From Chloroflexota bacterium (GTDB lineage: Bacteria > Chloroflexota > Anaerolineae > Aggregatilineales > Phototrophicaceae), in the NCBI GenBank assembly GCA_013388745.1, contig JACAER010000019.1, positions 1 through 64,000 of the forward strand: a DNA stretch of 64,000 nt. The letters are read 5' to 3'. Within the stretch, counting starts at the first letter, position 1. The number at the start of each line of letters is the position of its first letter. A program made the translations under genes and the position numbers. Under the pieces are notes generated by a model. That model worked only from the letters and a program-made list of their open reading frames with translations, made no database searches and had not been told where the DNA came from. Positions 17,732 through 25,649 of the stretch are shown here, in pieces.

Positions 17732-18787
17732 CTACTGAAAATCGCCCTCGAAGGCGGTTCTTTGTGTGGGGTAGTGGTCTTCGATCACAAAATCGGCCAG
17801 CGCGTCGCCTGCTTTGCGGCCCGCCCAGGCGCCGCCGATCGCGCCGCCGATGCCGCCAATGATGCCGCCGACGGTTGCGCCGATACCCACGCCCGGCGCG
17901 GCGCCAGCGCCCGCTGTGGGCACACCCGCGACCAGCCCGCCAATCCAACCGCCGAGCGCAGCGCCGCCTTCTGCCCCCGCCACGCCGCCCGCCCAGGCGC
18001 CGGCCAGCGCGCCCGCCTCCTGCATGAGCACACGCGGACGGTCAACTTCGGGTGCGGTGGCGATATTATAGCCCGCGATGCCGAGGTCAAGCACTATCGC
18101 GATACGTCCGGCGATGCGCAAACGCCCCGCCCAACGGCTGGCGCCACCGCTGGCTCTCCCCGCGCCTTCGATAATTTGCTCGTTGGTGCGGCCTGCGCTG
18201 CGCAAGTCGTCTACGTTGGGGCCAACGGGATTGCCATATTTGGCGATGTTGCGCGCTTCAGCGATGCGCTTCACGATGCGCGGGCCTTCGTCGCGGATAG
18301 TGACTTTGAGCTGGTTGCGGGCGTTGTTGGCCCACTCCGCCACTTTATCCGGGCTGACGCCGCGCGCCAGCATCAAATTGGCTTCTTCCTGAATCGCGCG
18401 CGCCCCCGTCACATACATTTGCCGCAGCGCTTCCAAATCCTGCGCGCCCAATCCTAAGGCGGCGGGAAACAGTGCCGCCGGGTCAAAATCCAGATCGGCG
18501 GGCGCAGCCGGTTGGGCAGCGGGAGTCGCTGTGTTCGGGTCGTTTTCATAACGCCCGGCCAACTGATCGTCGGTGAAGCGCTGCACTGCCGGGCGCGCCA
18601 GCAGTCGTGTCACCGCTGCGTTGCCATATAGACGCTGCATTTGCAGCACGCTGTTCTGCCGCGCCGGCAGCGGGAGCTGCGCCAGCATTTCGGGCGGCGC
18701 AAGTTTGGTTTCTTCTGTAAACAGGGGGGCATGCTGCACAGGGGACTGGGCAGTGGGTTTGGGACGACGTTCGCGTTCGGCGTTCAT
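17732..18787 (-). CDS. LQxxxGNxAVxRLL-motif protein with glycine-zipper C-terminus (possible contractile-injection cargo)
   Basis: A 351-residue protein in three parts. Residues 1-45 are a disordered, charged and Pro-rich head without signal peptide. Residues 48-63 read LQMQRLYGNAAVTRLL, a signature I associate with DUF4157-type proteins of extracellular contractile injection systems. After a Pro/Ala linker comes a helical segment (AIQEEANLMLARGVSPDKVAEWANNARNQL), then about 100 residues of alanine/glycine-rich glycine-zipper repeats (GGIIGGIGGAIGGAWAGRKAG) able to insert in or cross a membrane. The start at 18787 has a GGGAG box; an upstream in-frame TTG/ATG is not supported. No sheath, tube or baseplate genes lie in this window. 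The cargo role is inference. Confidence 0.7.
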   Translation of the reverse strand: MNAERERRPKPTAQSPVQHAPLFTEETKLAPPEMLAQLPLPARQNSVLQMQRLYGNAAVTRLLARPAVQRFTDDQLAGRYENDPNTATPAAQPAAPADLDFDPAALFPAALGLGAQDLEALRQMYVTGARAIQEEANLMLARGVSPDKVAEWANNARNQLKVTIRDEGPRIVKRIAEARNIAKYGNPVGPNVDDLRSAGRTNEQIIEGAGRASGGASRWAGRLRIAGRIAIVLDLGIAGYNIATAPEVDRPRVLMQEAGALAGAWAGGVAGAEGGAALGGWIGGLVAGVPTAGAGAAPGVGIGATVGGIIGGIGGAIGGAWAGRKAGDALADFVIEDHYPTQRTAFEGDFQ

Positions 18788-18935
18788 AGACTGGTCACTC
18801 CCTGTGCGGGTGAATATACTCAGCATACGCTCAGCGCCAACCGTGTCAAGCATCGCAAACCAGATTATAACCACCGTTGGTACTTTAGTCCTGTTATGTC
18901 GTTTTCCAAACCATCATATGCTTAAAAACAGATGA

Positions 18936-18966
18936 GTGACAACTTGTGTCACAAGCTGTTTATAAA
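18936..18966 (+). promoter_or_regulatory. Promoter with overlapping palindromic operators
   Basis: GTGACA-ACTTG-TGTCAC (18936-18952) and CTTGTG-T-CACAAG (18943-18955) are two overlapping perfect inverted repeats. The first half doubles as a -35 box (GTGACA), followed after 19 bases by TATAAA at 18961-18966. A dimeric regulator bound here would sit between -35 and -10 of the gene at 18996. Confidence 0.5.
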
Positions 18967-18995
18967 CATTCTAACCAGATTAAGGGTCAGCCGCG

Positions 18996-19406
18996 ATGTA
19001 CACAGCCAATGATCTGCTTTTCCCGCATCATGCCATTCCCTCGCTGCGTCATCTGCGCGGCGCAGAGTGGCAGGCGCTCATCGATCGCATCCTTACCTTG
19101 CCCGAATCCCACGAAGAAACGCTGGCGCTGATGCTGACCATGATCCGGCTGAACGGCTGCATGGGGTGCGAAACCGACAGCTACCGTGCCATGCGCGGCT
19201 GCGCGGCCTGCGCGCTGCAAACGCTGCGGCGCTACAAAGGCCCAGATCAAGAACTCCTCGACCTGTATAACGACGCCCTGCGCGACGTACAAAACTTCGC
19301 CGACGACCATCCCAATGTGCGCGTACTGCGCGAATCCCTGCGCATCCGCGCCGACGACCTGCCGCTGACGCTCAAGGAACGGCTGGCGCAGCCCCAAAAC
19401 GCCTAG
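18996..19406 (+). CDS. Cysteine-motif small protein (CxxC-x10-CxxC)
   Basis: A 136-residue soluble, mainly helical protein. Its centre carries GCMGCETDSYRAMRGCAAC, two CxxC pairs ten residues apart, which could bind zinc or an Fe-S cluster or act in redox chemistry. It is followed by TLRRYKGPDQELLDLYNDAL. The pattern seems to be that of a conserved Chloroflexota family, though I cannot name it. The promoter region carries two overlapping palindromes, so expression is probably controlled. No neighbour indicates a pathway. Confidence 0.7.
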   Translation: MYTANDLLFPHHAIPSLRHLRGAEWQALIDRILTLPESHEETLALMLTMIRLNGCMGCETDSYRAMRGCAACALQTLRRYKGPDQELLDLYNDALRDVQNFADDHPNVRVLRESLRIRADDLPLTLKERLAQPQNA

Positions 19407-19536
19407 TGTATGCTGGCCGTTGTCCGCAAAATACGCGCATAAACATGAGCTGGAGAGGCACGCACAACATCTCCCGTGACAGCACCACGCGCATTGCGAT
19501 TTCGACACACGGCAGCGGCTGCTGAGCGGTTCGGGG

Positions 19537-19565
19537 TTGGCGACATCCCCCGGCTTATATATACT
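19537..19565 (+). promoter_or_regulatory. Sigma70-type promoter of the YceI gene
   Basis: TTGGCG at 19537-19542, a 17-base spacer and TATACT at 19560-19565. The leader to the start at 19634 is about 60 bases and contains the hairpin at 19585-19616. Confidence 0.55.
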
Positions 19566-19584
19566 GCATAAAACGAGACCTATG

Positions 19585-19616
19585 AAAACCCACCCCGTTA
19601 ACCGGGGTGGGATGGT
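19585..19616 (+). terminator. Hairpin in YceI leader, terminator-like
   Basis: CCCACCCCG (19589-19597), loop TTAAC, CGGGGTGGG (19603-19611), followed by ATGGTTTTAA. It is preceded by AAAA, so it looks like an intrinsic terminator. Because a good promoter lies just upstream, it may be either the terminator of the cysteine-motif gene or an attenuator in the YceI leader. Confidence 0.5.
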
Positions 19617-19633
19617 TTTAACAGGATATGTGT

Positions 19634-20368
19634 ATGTTGCAGAATCGTACTGTGCGTATTGTACTTGCTCTGATTGTGCTGGCGGCGCTGGCCGGCGCGG
19701 CGGCTTTCCTCTATATCTGGTTCTCCGGCGGCTCCGGCCAGCCCAGCGCCCCGATCAGCGCGCCCACCCTGCCCGCCGATGCATCGGCCAGTGATGCCCG
19801 CACCTTGCTGCGCATCGTCCCCGAAGAATCCGCAGTGCGCTTCATCATCAACGAAACCCTGTTCGGCGCCCCGACCACTGTCGTCGGCGAAACCAATCAG
19901 GTGGCCGGTGATCTGCTGGTCGATTTCAGCATGCCGAGCAATTCAGAAATTGGCACGATTCGCATCAATATGGCGACGATCGCCACCGACAACGAATTTC
20001 GCAATCGCGCGCTGCGCGGGCAGATTTTGCAGTCCTCGCGCCCCGAATTCGAATTCGCCGAATTTGCGCCGACGGCCTTAACCGGCCTGCCCGATACGCT
20101 CACGATTGGCACGCCCATCAACTTTCAGATCACGGGCAATTTGACCGTGCGCGGCGTCACGCAGGAAGTCACTTTCGCCGCCACTGTCACCGCCGCCAGC
20201 GAAACGCGGCTCGAAGGTTCGGCCAGCGCGCAGGTGTTGTACACCGATTTCGATATGACGATCCCCAACGCGCGCGGTGTGGCCGATGTGACCGAAGAAG
20301 TGCAGTTGGAAATCGACTTTGTGGCCGCCGTCGTGACGGCAGATACCCAAGCCACGCCCAGCGGCTAA
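19634..20368 (+). CDS. YceI family secreted protein
   Basis: A 244-residue protein with an N-terminal membrane anchor/signal (IVLALIVLAALAGAAAFLYIWF), a Pro/Ala linker and a YceI lipocalin-like beta-barrel: RIVPEESAVRFIINETLFG, VGETNQVAGDLLVDFSMPS, TDNEFRNRALRGQILQSSRPEFEF, and NLTVRGVTQEVTF. YceI proteins bind isoprenoids or amphiphiles at the cell envelope. The ATG at 19634 has an AGGA box seven bases before it; another in-frame ATG at 19628 lacks that spacing. A promoter and hairpin lie directly upstream. Confidence 0.9.
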   Translation: MLQNRTVRIVLALIVLAALAGAAAFLYIWFSGGSGQPSAPISAPTLPADASASDARTLLRIVPEESAVRFIINETLFGAPTTVVGETNQVAGDLLVDFSMPSNSEIGTIRINMATIATDNEFRNRALRGQILQSSRPEFEFAEFAPTALTGLPDTLTIGTPINFQITGNLTVRGVTQEVTFAATVTAASETRLEGSASAQVLYTDFDMTIPNARGVADVTEEVQLEIDFVAAVVTADTQATPSG

Positions 20369-20640
20369 TGCGCGCCCACCAGATGAGAATGCAGTGGGGT
20401 GCAGCACGCTGTGCCCCACGCCGGTGCGTATTCCCACCCTTCTCTTCTGAAAAGAGCTGTTAGCGCTTAGCTTAGTGCTGTTAGCAAACACAAAAACGAT
20501 CAGCGAGCTGCATTTTCATCCTGTGTGGTGGGCGCAGCTCATGGACAACGCCTTTCTGGGCTTACATTCCGGGGCTTTAGCCGCAGCAGCGTGCCACACG
20601 CGCTATCTTTTCTGCATCAGTCACATTCAACGGAGCGTTT
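20369..20640. other. 272-base gap with short repeats
   Basis: A hairpin GTGGGG...CCCCAC near 20393-20418 follows the YceI gene and may end its transcript, though no T-run follows. A direct repeat GCTGTTAGC occurs twice near 20456-20480. No gene is seen. Confidence 0.35.
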
Positions 20641-21057
20641 ATGCCACCTGACGGTTTTTCCTATCACACGCTGATTCACATCCGCTACGGCGACATGGAC
20701 ACGCTGGGCCATGTCAACAACGCCAAATACCTGACCTACATCGAACAGGCACGTCTGGGGCTGTTTCGCGATCTCGGCCTGTGGACAGGGGGGCCAACAC
20801 CGGTCGGCGTGATCGTCGCCAAAATCACGATGGAATACAAGCTGCCGCTGACGCTGGACGACGCGACCGTCGATATCTGGACGCGGTGCAGTCGGTTGGG
20901 CGGCAAAAGCTTCGACATCGAGCAGCTTCTGCTGCGGCGCGATGGCGCGATCGCCGCTAACAGCCAATCCGTAATGGTGGTTTACGATTACGAAGCCAAT
21001 GCCACAACACCCCTGCCGGCGGAATGGCGCGCCAGGTTAACCGAACGCATGAAGTAG
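20641..21057 (+). CDS. Acyl-CoA thioesterase, 4-hydroxybenzoyl-CoA thioesterase-type hotdog protein
   Basis: A 138-residue hotdog-fold protein. IRYGDMDTLGHVNNAKYLTYIEQARLGLF is the 4HBT active-site region, with the catalytic Asp in DMDTLGHVNN. The rest (ITMEYKLPLTLDDATVDIWTRC...LGGKSFDIEQLL) follows the family. It hydrolyses an acyl-CoA in the cytoplasm; the acyl group is unknown. It stands alone, converging with coaX, and a weak terminator lies between them. Confidence 0.88.
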   Translation: MPPDGFSYHTLIHIRYGDMDTLGHVNNAKYLTYIEQARLGLFRDLGLWTGGPTPVGVIVAKITMEYKLPLTLDDATVDIWTRCSRLGGKSFDIEQLLLRRDGAIAANSQSVMVVYDYEANATTPLPAEWRARLTERMK

Positions 21058-21178
21058 CGGCGCGGGGGAGGCATACCGCCGGCTCATAATGCACTCTCCC
21101 GTTCCCGGCTCAAGTGCTGCGACAAGCGAAAACAATGGGGCGGGTATGCTGCGAGATCAAGCCCCCTTGCAATCTATT

Positions 21179-21209
21179 CGGCGATACCCAGCGCGCCGTT
21201 TTTGCTTTT
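21179..21209 (+). terminator. Weak intrinsic terminator after thioesterase
   Basis: CGGCG (21179-21183), ten-base loop, CGCCG (21194-21198), then TTTTT and a further T-run. The tail overlaps the stop region of coaX on the other strand. Confidence 0.4.
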
Positions 21210-21987
21210 AGCGCGCGGGATGGTTCAAGTCGTAAATGATGCGCAGACCGTCGAGCGTCAGTTCGTGGGCGATGATGTCGATCACAGCGGTGTGCCGCTC
21301 GATGAGCGCCGCCAGCCCGCCGGTGGCGATCACTTTGACCGGCTGTGTCTCGTTCATGGCGGCTTTGATACGCGCCACTAAACCTTCGACCAGCGCCACA
21401 TAGCCCCAGAAAATACCCGACTGCATGGCGTGAATCGTGTTGCGCCCCACGGCGCTTGGCGGCGGCACAATATCGACCTGATGCAAACGCGCGGCGTGCG
21501 CCACGAGCGCATCGTGCGCCACGTTGATGCCCGGCGCGATCGCCCCGCCCATGTACGCCCCCTGTGCCGAGACGACATCGAACGTCGTCGCCGTGCCCAG
21601 ATCGATCACGATGGCCGGCCCGCCGTAAAGCTTATGCACGGCGGCAGAATTGATGATGCGGTCGGCGCCTGCCTGCTCCGGTTGGTCAATATCGACACGA
21701 ATGCCGGTGTGCGTCTGGTTGGTGACAACCAGCGGCGCGAAACCCATATAGCGCTGCACCAACTGCGTAAAGGCCAGCGTGAGTGTGGGCACGACGCTGC
21801 CGATTGCGACACCGTTGATGTCGGCGAGGTCGATGCCATCGGCCTCCAGAAAATTGCGTAGCAGCACGGCGTACTCGTCGGGCATTTTGTCCGGCACGGT
21901 GCGCGCGCGCCAGGCCAGCGCCCAGTTGTTGTCTTTCCACAGGCCGAAATGAATGTTGGTGTTGCCGATGTCGATGCAAAGCAGCAT
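21208..21987 (-). CDS. coaX: Type III pantothenate kinase
   Basis: A 259-residue CoaX. The N-terminus LLCIDIGNTNIHFGLW is the ASKHA phosphate-binding loop. QAGADRIINSAAVHKLYGGPAIVIDLGTATTFDVV carries the family's G-x-D-R and DxGTATT motifs, and YMGGAIAPGI is typical. It makes 4'-phosphopantothenate with ATP, the first step of CoA synthesis, and is not inhibited by CoA in characterised members. The ATG at 21987 has an AGGA box seven bases away and starts at the phosphate loop; the frame is open 33 codons further but lacks homology there. Confidence 0.95.
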   Translation of the reverse strand: MLLCIDIGNTNIHFGLWKDNNWALAWRARTVPDKMPDEYAVLLRNFLEADGIDLADINGVAIGSVVPTLTLAFTQLVQRYMGFAPLVVTNQTHTGIRVDIDQPEQAGADRIINSAAVHKLYGGPAIVIDLGTATTFDVVSAQGAYMGGAIAPGINVAHDALVAHAARLHQVDIVPPPSAVGRNTIHAMQSGIFWGYVALVEGLVARIKAAMNETQPVKVIATGGLAALIERHTAVIDIIAHELTLDGLRIIYDLNHPAR

Positions 21988-22043
21988 AGTGCGTCCTATC
22001 CCGCATGACAAAAAAGCGCGCTCCATTTTAGAGCATCTGGACA

Positions 22044-22052
22044 TGATATAAT
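22044..22052 (+). promoter_or_regulatory. Extended -10 promoter (TGA-TATAAT)
   Basis: TGA followed by consensus TATAAT at 22047-22052, about 85-110 bases upstream of the prenyltransferase start. Confidence 0.5.
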
Positions 22053-22136
22053 AGCGGACAAAACAGGCAGATATACCTCTGTCCACTCTATTCTACCTTT
22101 CCGCGCCAAACATTTTGCCCGACAATAGAGGCCTGA

Positions 22137-23027
22137 TTGGCAGTCCTTGTACATAGACCGGCGATGACTACGCTCGCGCACTACACACGCTTCCTGCGCC
22201 GCTTGTTCCTCAACCATTTTGACGCCTGGGCGCTGACACTGATGATCGTTTCGGTAGCTATGCTGCTGCACGCGACGCTGCATTGGCCGCTGCTGCTGCT
22301 CATCACCGCCGGCTACTGGTTTGGCTTCGCGCTCAACGATTACTTCGACGCGCCCTACGATGCCCAGGAGCCGGCCAAAGCGCAGCGCAACAGCTTCGTC
22401 AGCTTTCGCCCGCCGCGCTGGCAAAAAACGCTGCTGCTGCTGACCACCCTGCTGCTGCCGCCGCTGGTCTTGCTGCCCTATGGCACGCGCGGCCTGCTGG
22501 TGTTGGCACTGTCGCTGGCCGTATTGTGGAGCTATTCCGCGCCGCCGCTGCGCCTCAAAAGCCGCCCCGGACTCGACCTGCTGACGCACATGCTGTTTGT
22601 GCAGACTTTTCCCTATGCCGTGACGCTGTTTTTGCTCGGCGTCGATTGGCAGGCGCGCGATTTCGCCATCGTCCTGATTCTGGCGCTGTCGTCGCTGGCG
22701 GCGCAGCTTGAGCAGCAGATTCGCGATTACGCCGTAGACGCGCGCACCGACCGCAACTTCACCACGACTTACGGCCTGTCCACCAGCCGCCGCCTGCTGA
22801 AAATCGTCACGACATTGTTTGTTGGCGTGCTGCTGGCGCTGATCGCGCTGGGCGCTTTTCCGGCCTATCTGCTGCCGTTGGGCATCGTCGGGCTGCCCGT
22901 GATTCTGCACCGCTTCGTGCGGCGGGCGGAAACGCCGCGTTCCGAGAAATTGGTGCTGATCTCGGTTATAATGGGGCTGGTGTATCTGGGCTTGATCTGG
23001 GGCGCGGCGCTGCTGCAAGCGCGTTAG
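22137..23027 (+). CDS. UbiA family prenyltransferase
   Basis: A multi-pass membrane protein of 296 residues with about eight to nine hydrophobic helices. The first Asp-rich motif NDYFDAPYDAQ (near residue 67) and the second DYAVDARTD (near residue 197) bind the Mg-prenyl-diphosphate in UbiA enzymes. It attaches a prenyl chain to an aromatic or other acceptor, as in quinone, haem O or chlorophyll synthesis, or makes archaeal-like lipids; the acceptor is unknown. The start is TTG at 22137 (GAGG box) or ATG at 22164. Confidence 0.88.
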   Translation: MAVLVHRPAMTTLAHYTRFLRRLFLNHFDAWALTLMIVSVAMLLHATLHWPLLLLITAGYWFGFALNDYFDAPYDAQEPAKAQRNSFVSFRPPRWQKTLLLLTTLLLPPLVLLPYGTRGLLVLALSLAVLWSYSAPPLRLKSRPGLDLLTHMLFVQTFPYAVTLFLLGVDWQARDFAIVLILALSSLAAQLEQQIRDYAVDARTDRNFTTTYGLSTSRRLLKIVTTLFVGVLLALIALGAFPAYLLPLGIVGLPVILHRFVRRAETPRSEKLVLISVIMGLVYLGLIWGAALLQAR

Positions 23028-23067
23028 AGCGCCTTTCGTCAGAGGATAAACATAGAGGCTGTGGGTT

Positions 23068-24009
23068 GTGGTGATGAACAATATCCATGTGCGCTCGGCG
23101 CGCCTCGACGATACCGCCGCTATCAGTGCGCTGTTCCGCGCGCGTATTTCGGCCTGGCAGCGTTGGGATACGCTGGGGCGCGTGCAGGACACCGACTATG
23201 AAACGCTGACGATTTACGAGCGCTGGCTGCACGGCGGCGCGTGGATGAGCATCGAAACCGCCGCGCTGCATCTGGGCGCGCTGCTGCTGGGCGCAGGCGT
23301 GGCGCTGGTGGCGCAGGTCGGCGCGGAAGTCGGCGCTTATCTCGAAGCGTATCACAGTGTCGAGCCGCCGCCTTTCGGCAGCAACCTCAGTCCGGCGCAC
23401 ATCGTCGTGGGCAGCGCGCACGCCAATATTGGGCTGGATACCATGCTGCTGGATGCCCTGCGCGCGAAGGCCAAAACGCAAAAATGCGAACGGCTGACGG
23501 TGGCGGCGCTGGGCGCCGAAAGCGCGCTGTATACGCGCAGCGGCTTTACCACGCTCACCAGCGTGGCGCGCTACAGTCTGCCGGCGCGCACCGGGCAGAT
23601 TTTTTACAAGGCCAGCGCACACAGCGAGGCCAGCGCCGCGCAGATCAACGGCTGGTCGATGCCTGTGGGGCGCATCAGCAGCGCGCGCCAGCAGTGGGAG
23701 GCGCTCTGGCCGCACACCTGGGAACTGCTGCCAGAAATGCGCCGCACCTACCGTCTCAAATTCAGCGCGGCGGGCGGCGAAGCCTTCATCGCCTGTCAGC
23801 CGCAGATGTTCAATCCGCGCGCGCTCGATGTCTCGGTGTGGACGCAAAAAACGCTCACGGCGCAGCTTTTGACCGCCATCCGCGATTGGGCACACAAAGA
23901 AGGCTTCCGCACGCTGCTGCTGGTTGTCCCGCCGGAATACGTGAGCGTGCTCGGCGCAGAAGCCGAAGCCGACGGTTATAAACTCGATTTCTACAGCCTT
24001 AATCTTTAA
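23068..24009 (+). CDS. GNAT family acetyltransferase
   Basis: A 313-residue protein. HVRSARLDDTAAISALFRARI is a typical GNAT beginning. HANIGLDTMLLDALRAKAKTQKCERLTVAALGAESALYTRSGF is the alpha3 to beta5 region with the final YxxxGF. The second half (VWTQKTLTAQLLTAIRDWAHKEGFRTLLLVVPPEY) may be another degenerate GNAT half. The acceptor is unknown. The start may be GTG at 23068 or ATG at 23074. The gap to the prenyltransferase is 40 bases, so they may be cotranscribed. Confidence 0.78.
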   Translation: MVMNNIHVRSARLDDTAAISALFRARISAWQRWDTLGRVQDTDYETLTIYERWLHGGAWMSIETAALHLGALLLGAGVALVAQVGAEVGAYLEAYHSVEPPPFGSNLSPAHIVVGSAHANIGLDTMLLDALRAKAKTQKCERLTVAALGAESALYTRSGFTTLTSVARYSLPARTGQIFYKASAHSEASAAQINGWSMPVGRISSARQQWEALWPHTWELLPEMRRTYRLKFSAAGGEAFIACQPQMFNPRALDVSVWTQKTLTAQLLTAIRDWAHKEGFRTLLLVVPPEYVSVLGAEAEADGYKLDFYSLNL

Positions 24010-24032
24010 CGTGCTGTGATGGATTTCACGAG

Positions 24033-24038
24033 TATAAT
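24033..24038 (+). promoter_or_regulatory. -10 box (TATAAT) for histidine kinase gene
   Basis: A consensus -10 box in an AT-rich gap; the expected start site near 24045 favours the ATG at 24083 over a TTG at 24059. Confidence 0.4.
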
Positions 24039-24082
24039 GTAGAAATGCGTCTGCATTATTGATCCAGGAAAACTATTTTCTC

Positions 24083-25507
24083 ATGACCACCCAGCGCAGC
24101 GTTGACGATCAGCGTATCAGCGACTACATCCACGCGACACACGAACTGCAAAAAGGCAATTACGAAATTAGTGTGCCGACCCAACCGCGTGACGAGATCG
24201 GGCGGCTGGGGCAAGCGCTGCTGGAACTGGCACGCCAGCTCGAACGCCGCCGTCGTGAACTGGAAACGCTCAATCATCTGACGATGCAGATCAACATGGG
24301 TCTGCTGCTGGACGAAACTCTGGAAGGCGTGTACAACAATTTCCGCGAGGTCATCCCCTATAATCGCATCGGCTTCGCCTTTCTCGAACATGACAACAGC
24401 CTCGTGCGCGCCTATTGGAGCAAAAGCGACGGCGGCGAAATCCACCTGAAAAATGGCTACAGCGCGCCGCTGGCGGGCAGTTCGCTGCAACCTATTATCG
24501 AAACCGGCCAACCGCGCATCATCAACGATTTGTTGGACTACCTGAAACAACGCCCAGAATCACGCTCGACCCGCCTGATTGTGAAGGAAGGCATTCGCTC
24601 GTCGCTGACCTGCCCACTGATCGCCAATGGTGTGCCGGTGGGCTTCATCTTTTTTTCCAGCAGCGCGCCGAATACTTATGCCAACGCCCATATCGAGATT
24701 TTCCAGCAGATCGCCGGGCTGCTTGCAGTGATTATGGAAAAAGGGCGGCTCATCGCGGACCTCGCGGAGCAAAAAAGCGCTGTCGAACGCCAGAACGAGG
24801 AACTGCGGCGGCTGAACGAGGTCAAAAACTCGTTTTTGGGCATAGCGGCGCACGATCTGCGCAGCCCGCTGAGCAGCGCTTTTATGGCCGCCAACCTGCT
24901 GGCCGACAGCAGTGTCGGGCTTTCGGACGAAGAACGCGCGGTGATCGTTAAGGAGATCAAAGAGCAGACCGGCTATATGATGGAACTGCTCAACAATCTG
25001 CTCGATGTGACGCACATTGAATCCGGTAAATTCAGCATCGTGCCGACGCCAATTAATTTCGGCGTGTTTGTGCAGGAAGTCGTGCAGCGCCAGCAGCGTG
25101 TGGCCGAAGCCAAGTCCATACGCATCGTTATCGAATGCCCGCCGGCGCCCGGCAGTCAGATCGTGGCGGACGCGCTGCGGCTGCGCCAGGTCTTAGATAA
25201 TCTGCTCTCCAACGCTATTAAGTTTTCGCCACCCGACAGCACGGTGCGCGTGTCTGTTGAGCCGTTGCCTGGGGTCTGGCGCGTGACCGTACAGGATCAA
25301 GGCCCCGGCATCAAGCCCGAAGAACAATCGCGCCTGTTTCAAGAGTTCAGCCAGCTTTCGGCGCGCCCCACCAAAGGTGAAAAAAGCACCGGGCTGGGGC
25401 TGGCGATCACGCGCCGCGTGGTCGAAGCGCACGGCGGACAAATCGGCGTCGAATCGCCCCCCGGACAGGGCGCGGCCTTCTGGTTTACCATTCCCCGCGC
25501 GGGATGA
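24083..25507 (+). CDS. Soluble GAF-domain sensor histidine kinase
   Basis: A 474-residue histidine kinase without any membrane segment. Residues 15-60 look like a HAMP-type helix pair (ELQKGNYEISVPTQPRDEIGRLGQALLEL), then a GAF domain (residues about 75-235, with SLTCPLIANGVPVGFIFFSS), the H-box GIAAHDLRSPLSSA with phospho-accepting His257, and the HATPase domain with N (LDNLLSNAIKF), G1 (VQDQGPGI) and G2 (KSTGLGLAITRRVVEAHGG) boxes. A cytoplasmic or gas/redox signal sensed by GAF is plausible. No response regulator is next to it. The upstream TTG at 24059 is a weaker start. Confidence 0.9.
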   Translation: MTTQRSVDDQRISDYIHATHELQKGNYEISVPTQPRDEIGRLGQALLELARQLERRRRELETLNHLTMQINMGLLLDETLEGVYNNFREVIPYNRIGFAFLEHDNSLVRAYWSKSDGGEIHLKNGYSAPLAGSSLQPIIETGQPRIINDLLDYLKQRPESRSTRLIVKEGIRSSLTCPLIANGVPVGFIFFSSSAPNTYANAHIEIFQQIAGLLAVIMEKGRLIADLAEQKSAVERQNEELRRLNEVKNSFLGIAAHDLRSPLSSAFMAANLLADSSVGLSDEERAVIVKEIKEQTGYMMELLNNLLDVTHIESGKFSIVPTPINFGVFVQEVVQRQQRVAEAKSIRIVIECPPAPGSQIVADALRLRQVLDNLLSNAIKFSPPDSTVRVSVEPLPGVWRVTVQDQGPGIKPEEQSRLFQEFSQLSARPTKGEKSTGLGLAITRRVVEAHGGQIGVESPPGQGAAFWFTIPRAG

Positions 25508-25605
25508 TCTGCGCCACCAGAACTCGGCTCTAATAGGAATAGAGCGCTGTGCGCGTTTTTCGCCGGCGCCCGTTAGGGCCGCGCGTGGGTTGTGCCCGGC
25601 CTTTG

Positions 25606-25614
25606 TGCTATAAT
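25606..25614 (+). promoter_or_regulatory. Extended -10 promoter (TGC-TATAAT) for DLH-like/lipB operon
   Basis: TGC plus consensus TATAAT (25609-25614). The start site near 25621 leaves about 29 bases before the ATG at 25650. Confidence 0.5.
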
Positions 25615-25649
25615 TCGCGCAAATTGTCGCTAGTTTGTGGACGGTCGTC

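Noticed and set aside
21996..23192. 398-residue minus-strand frame opposite the prenyltransferase
   Set aside because: Low-complexity Gln/Arg-rich shadow; the plus strand has UbiA motifs.
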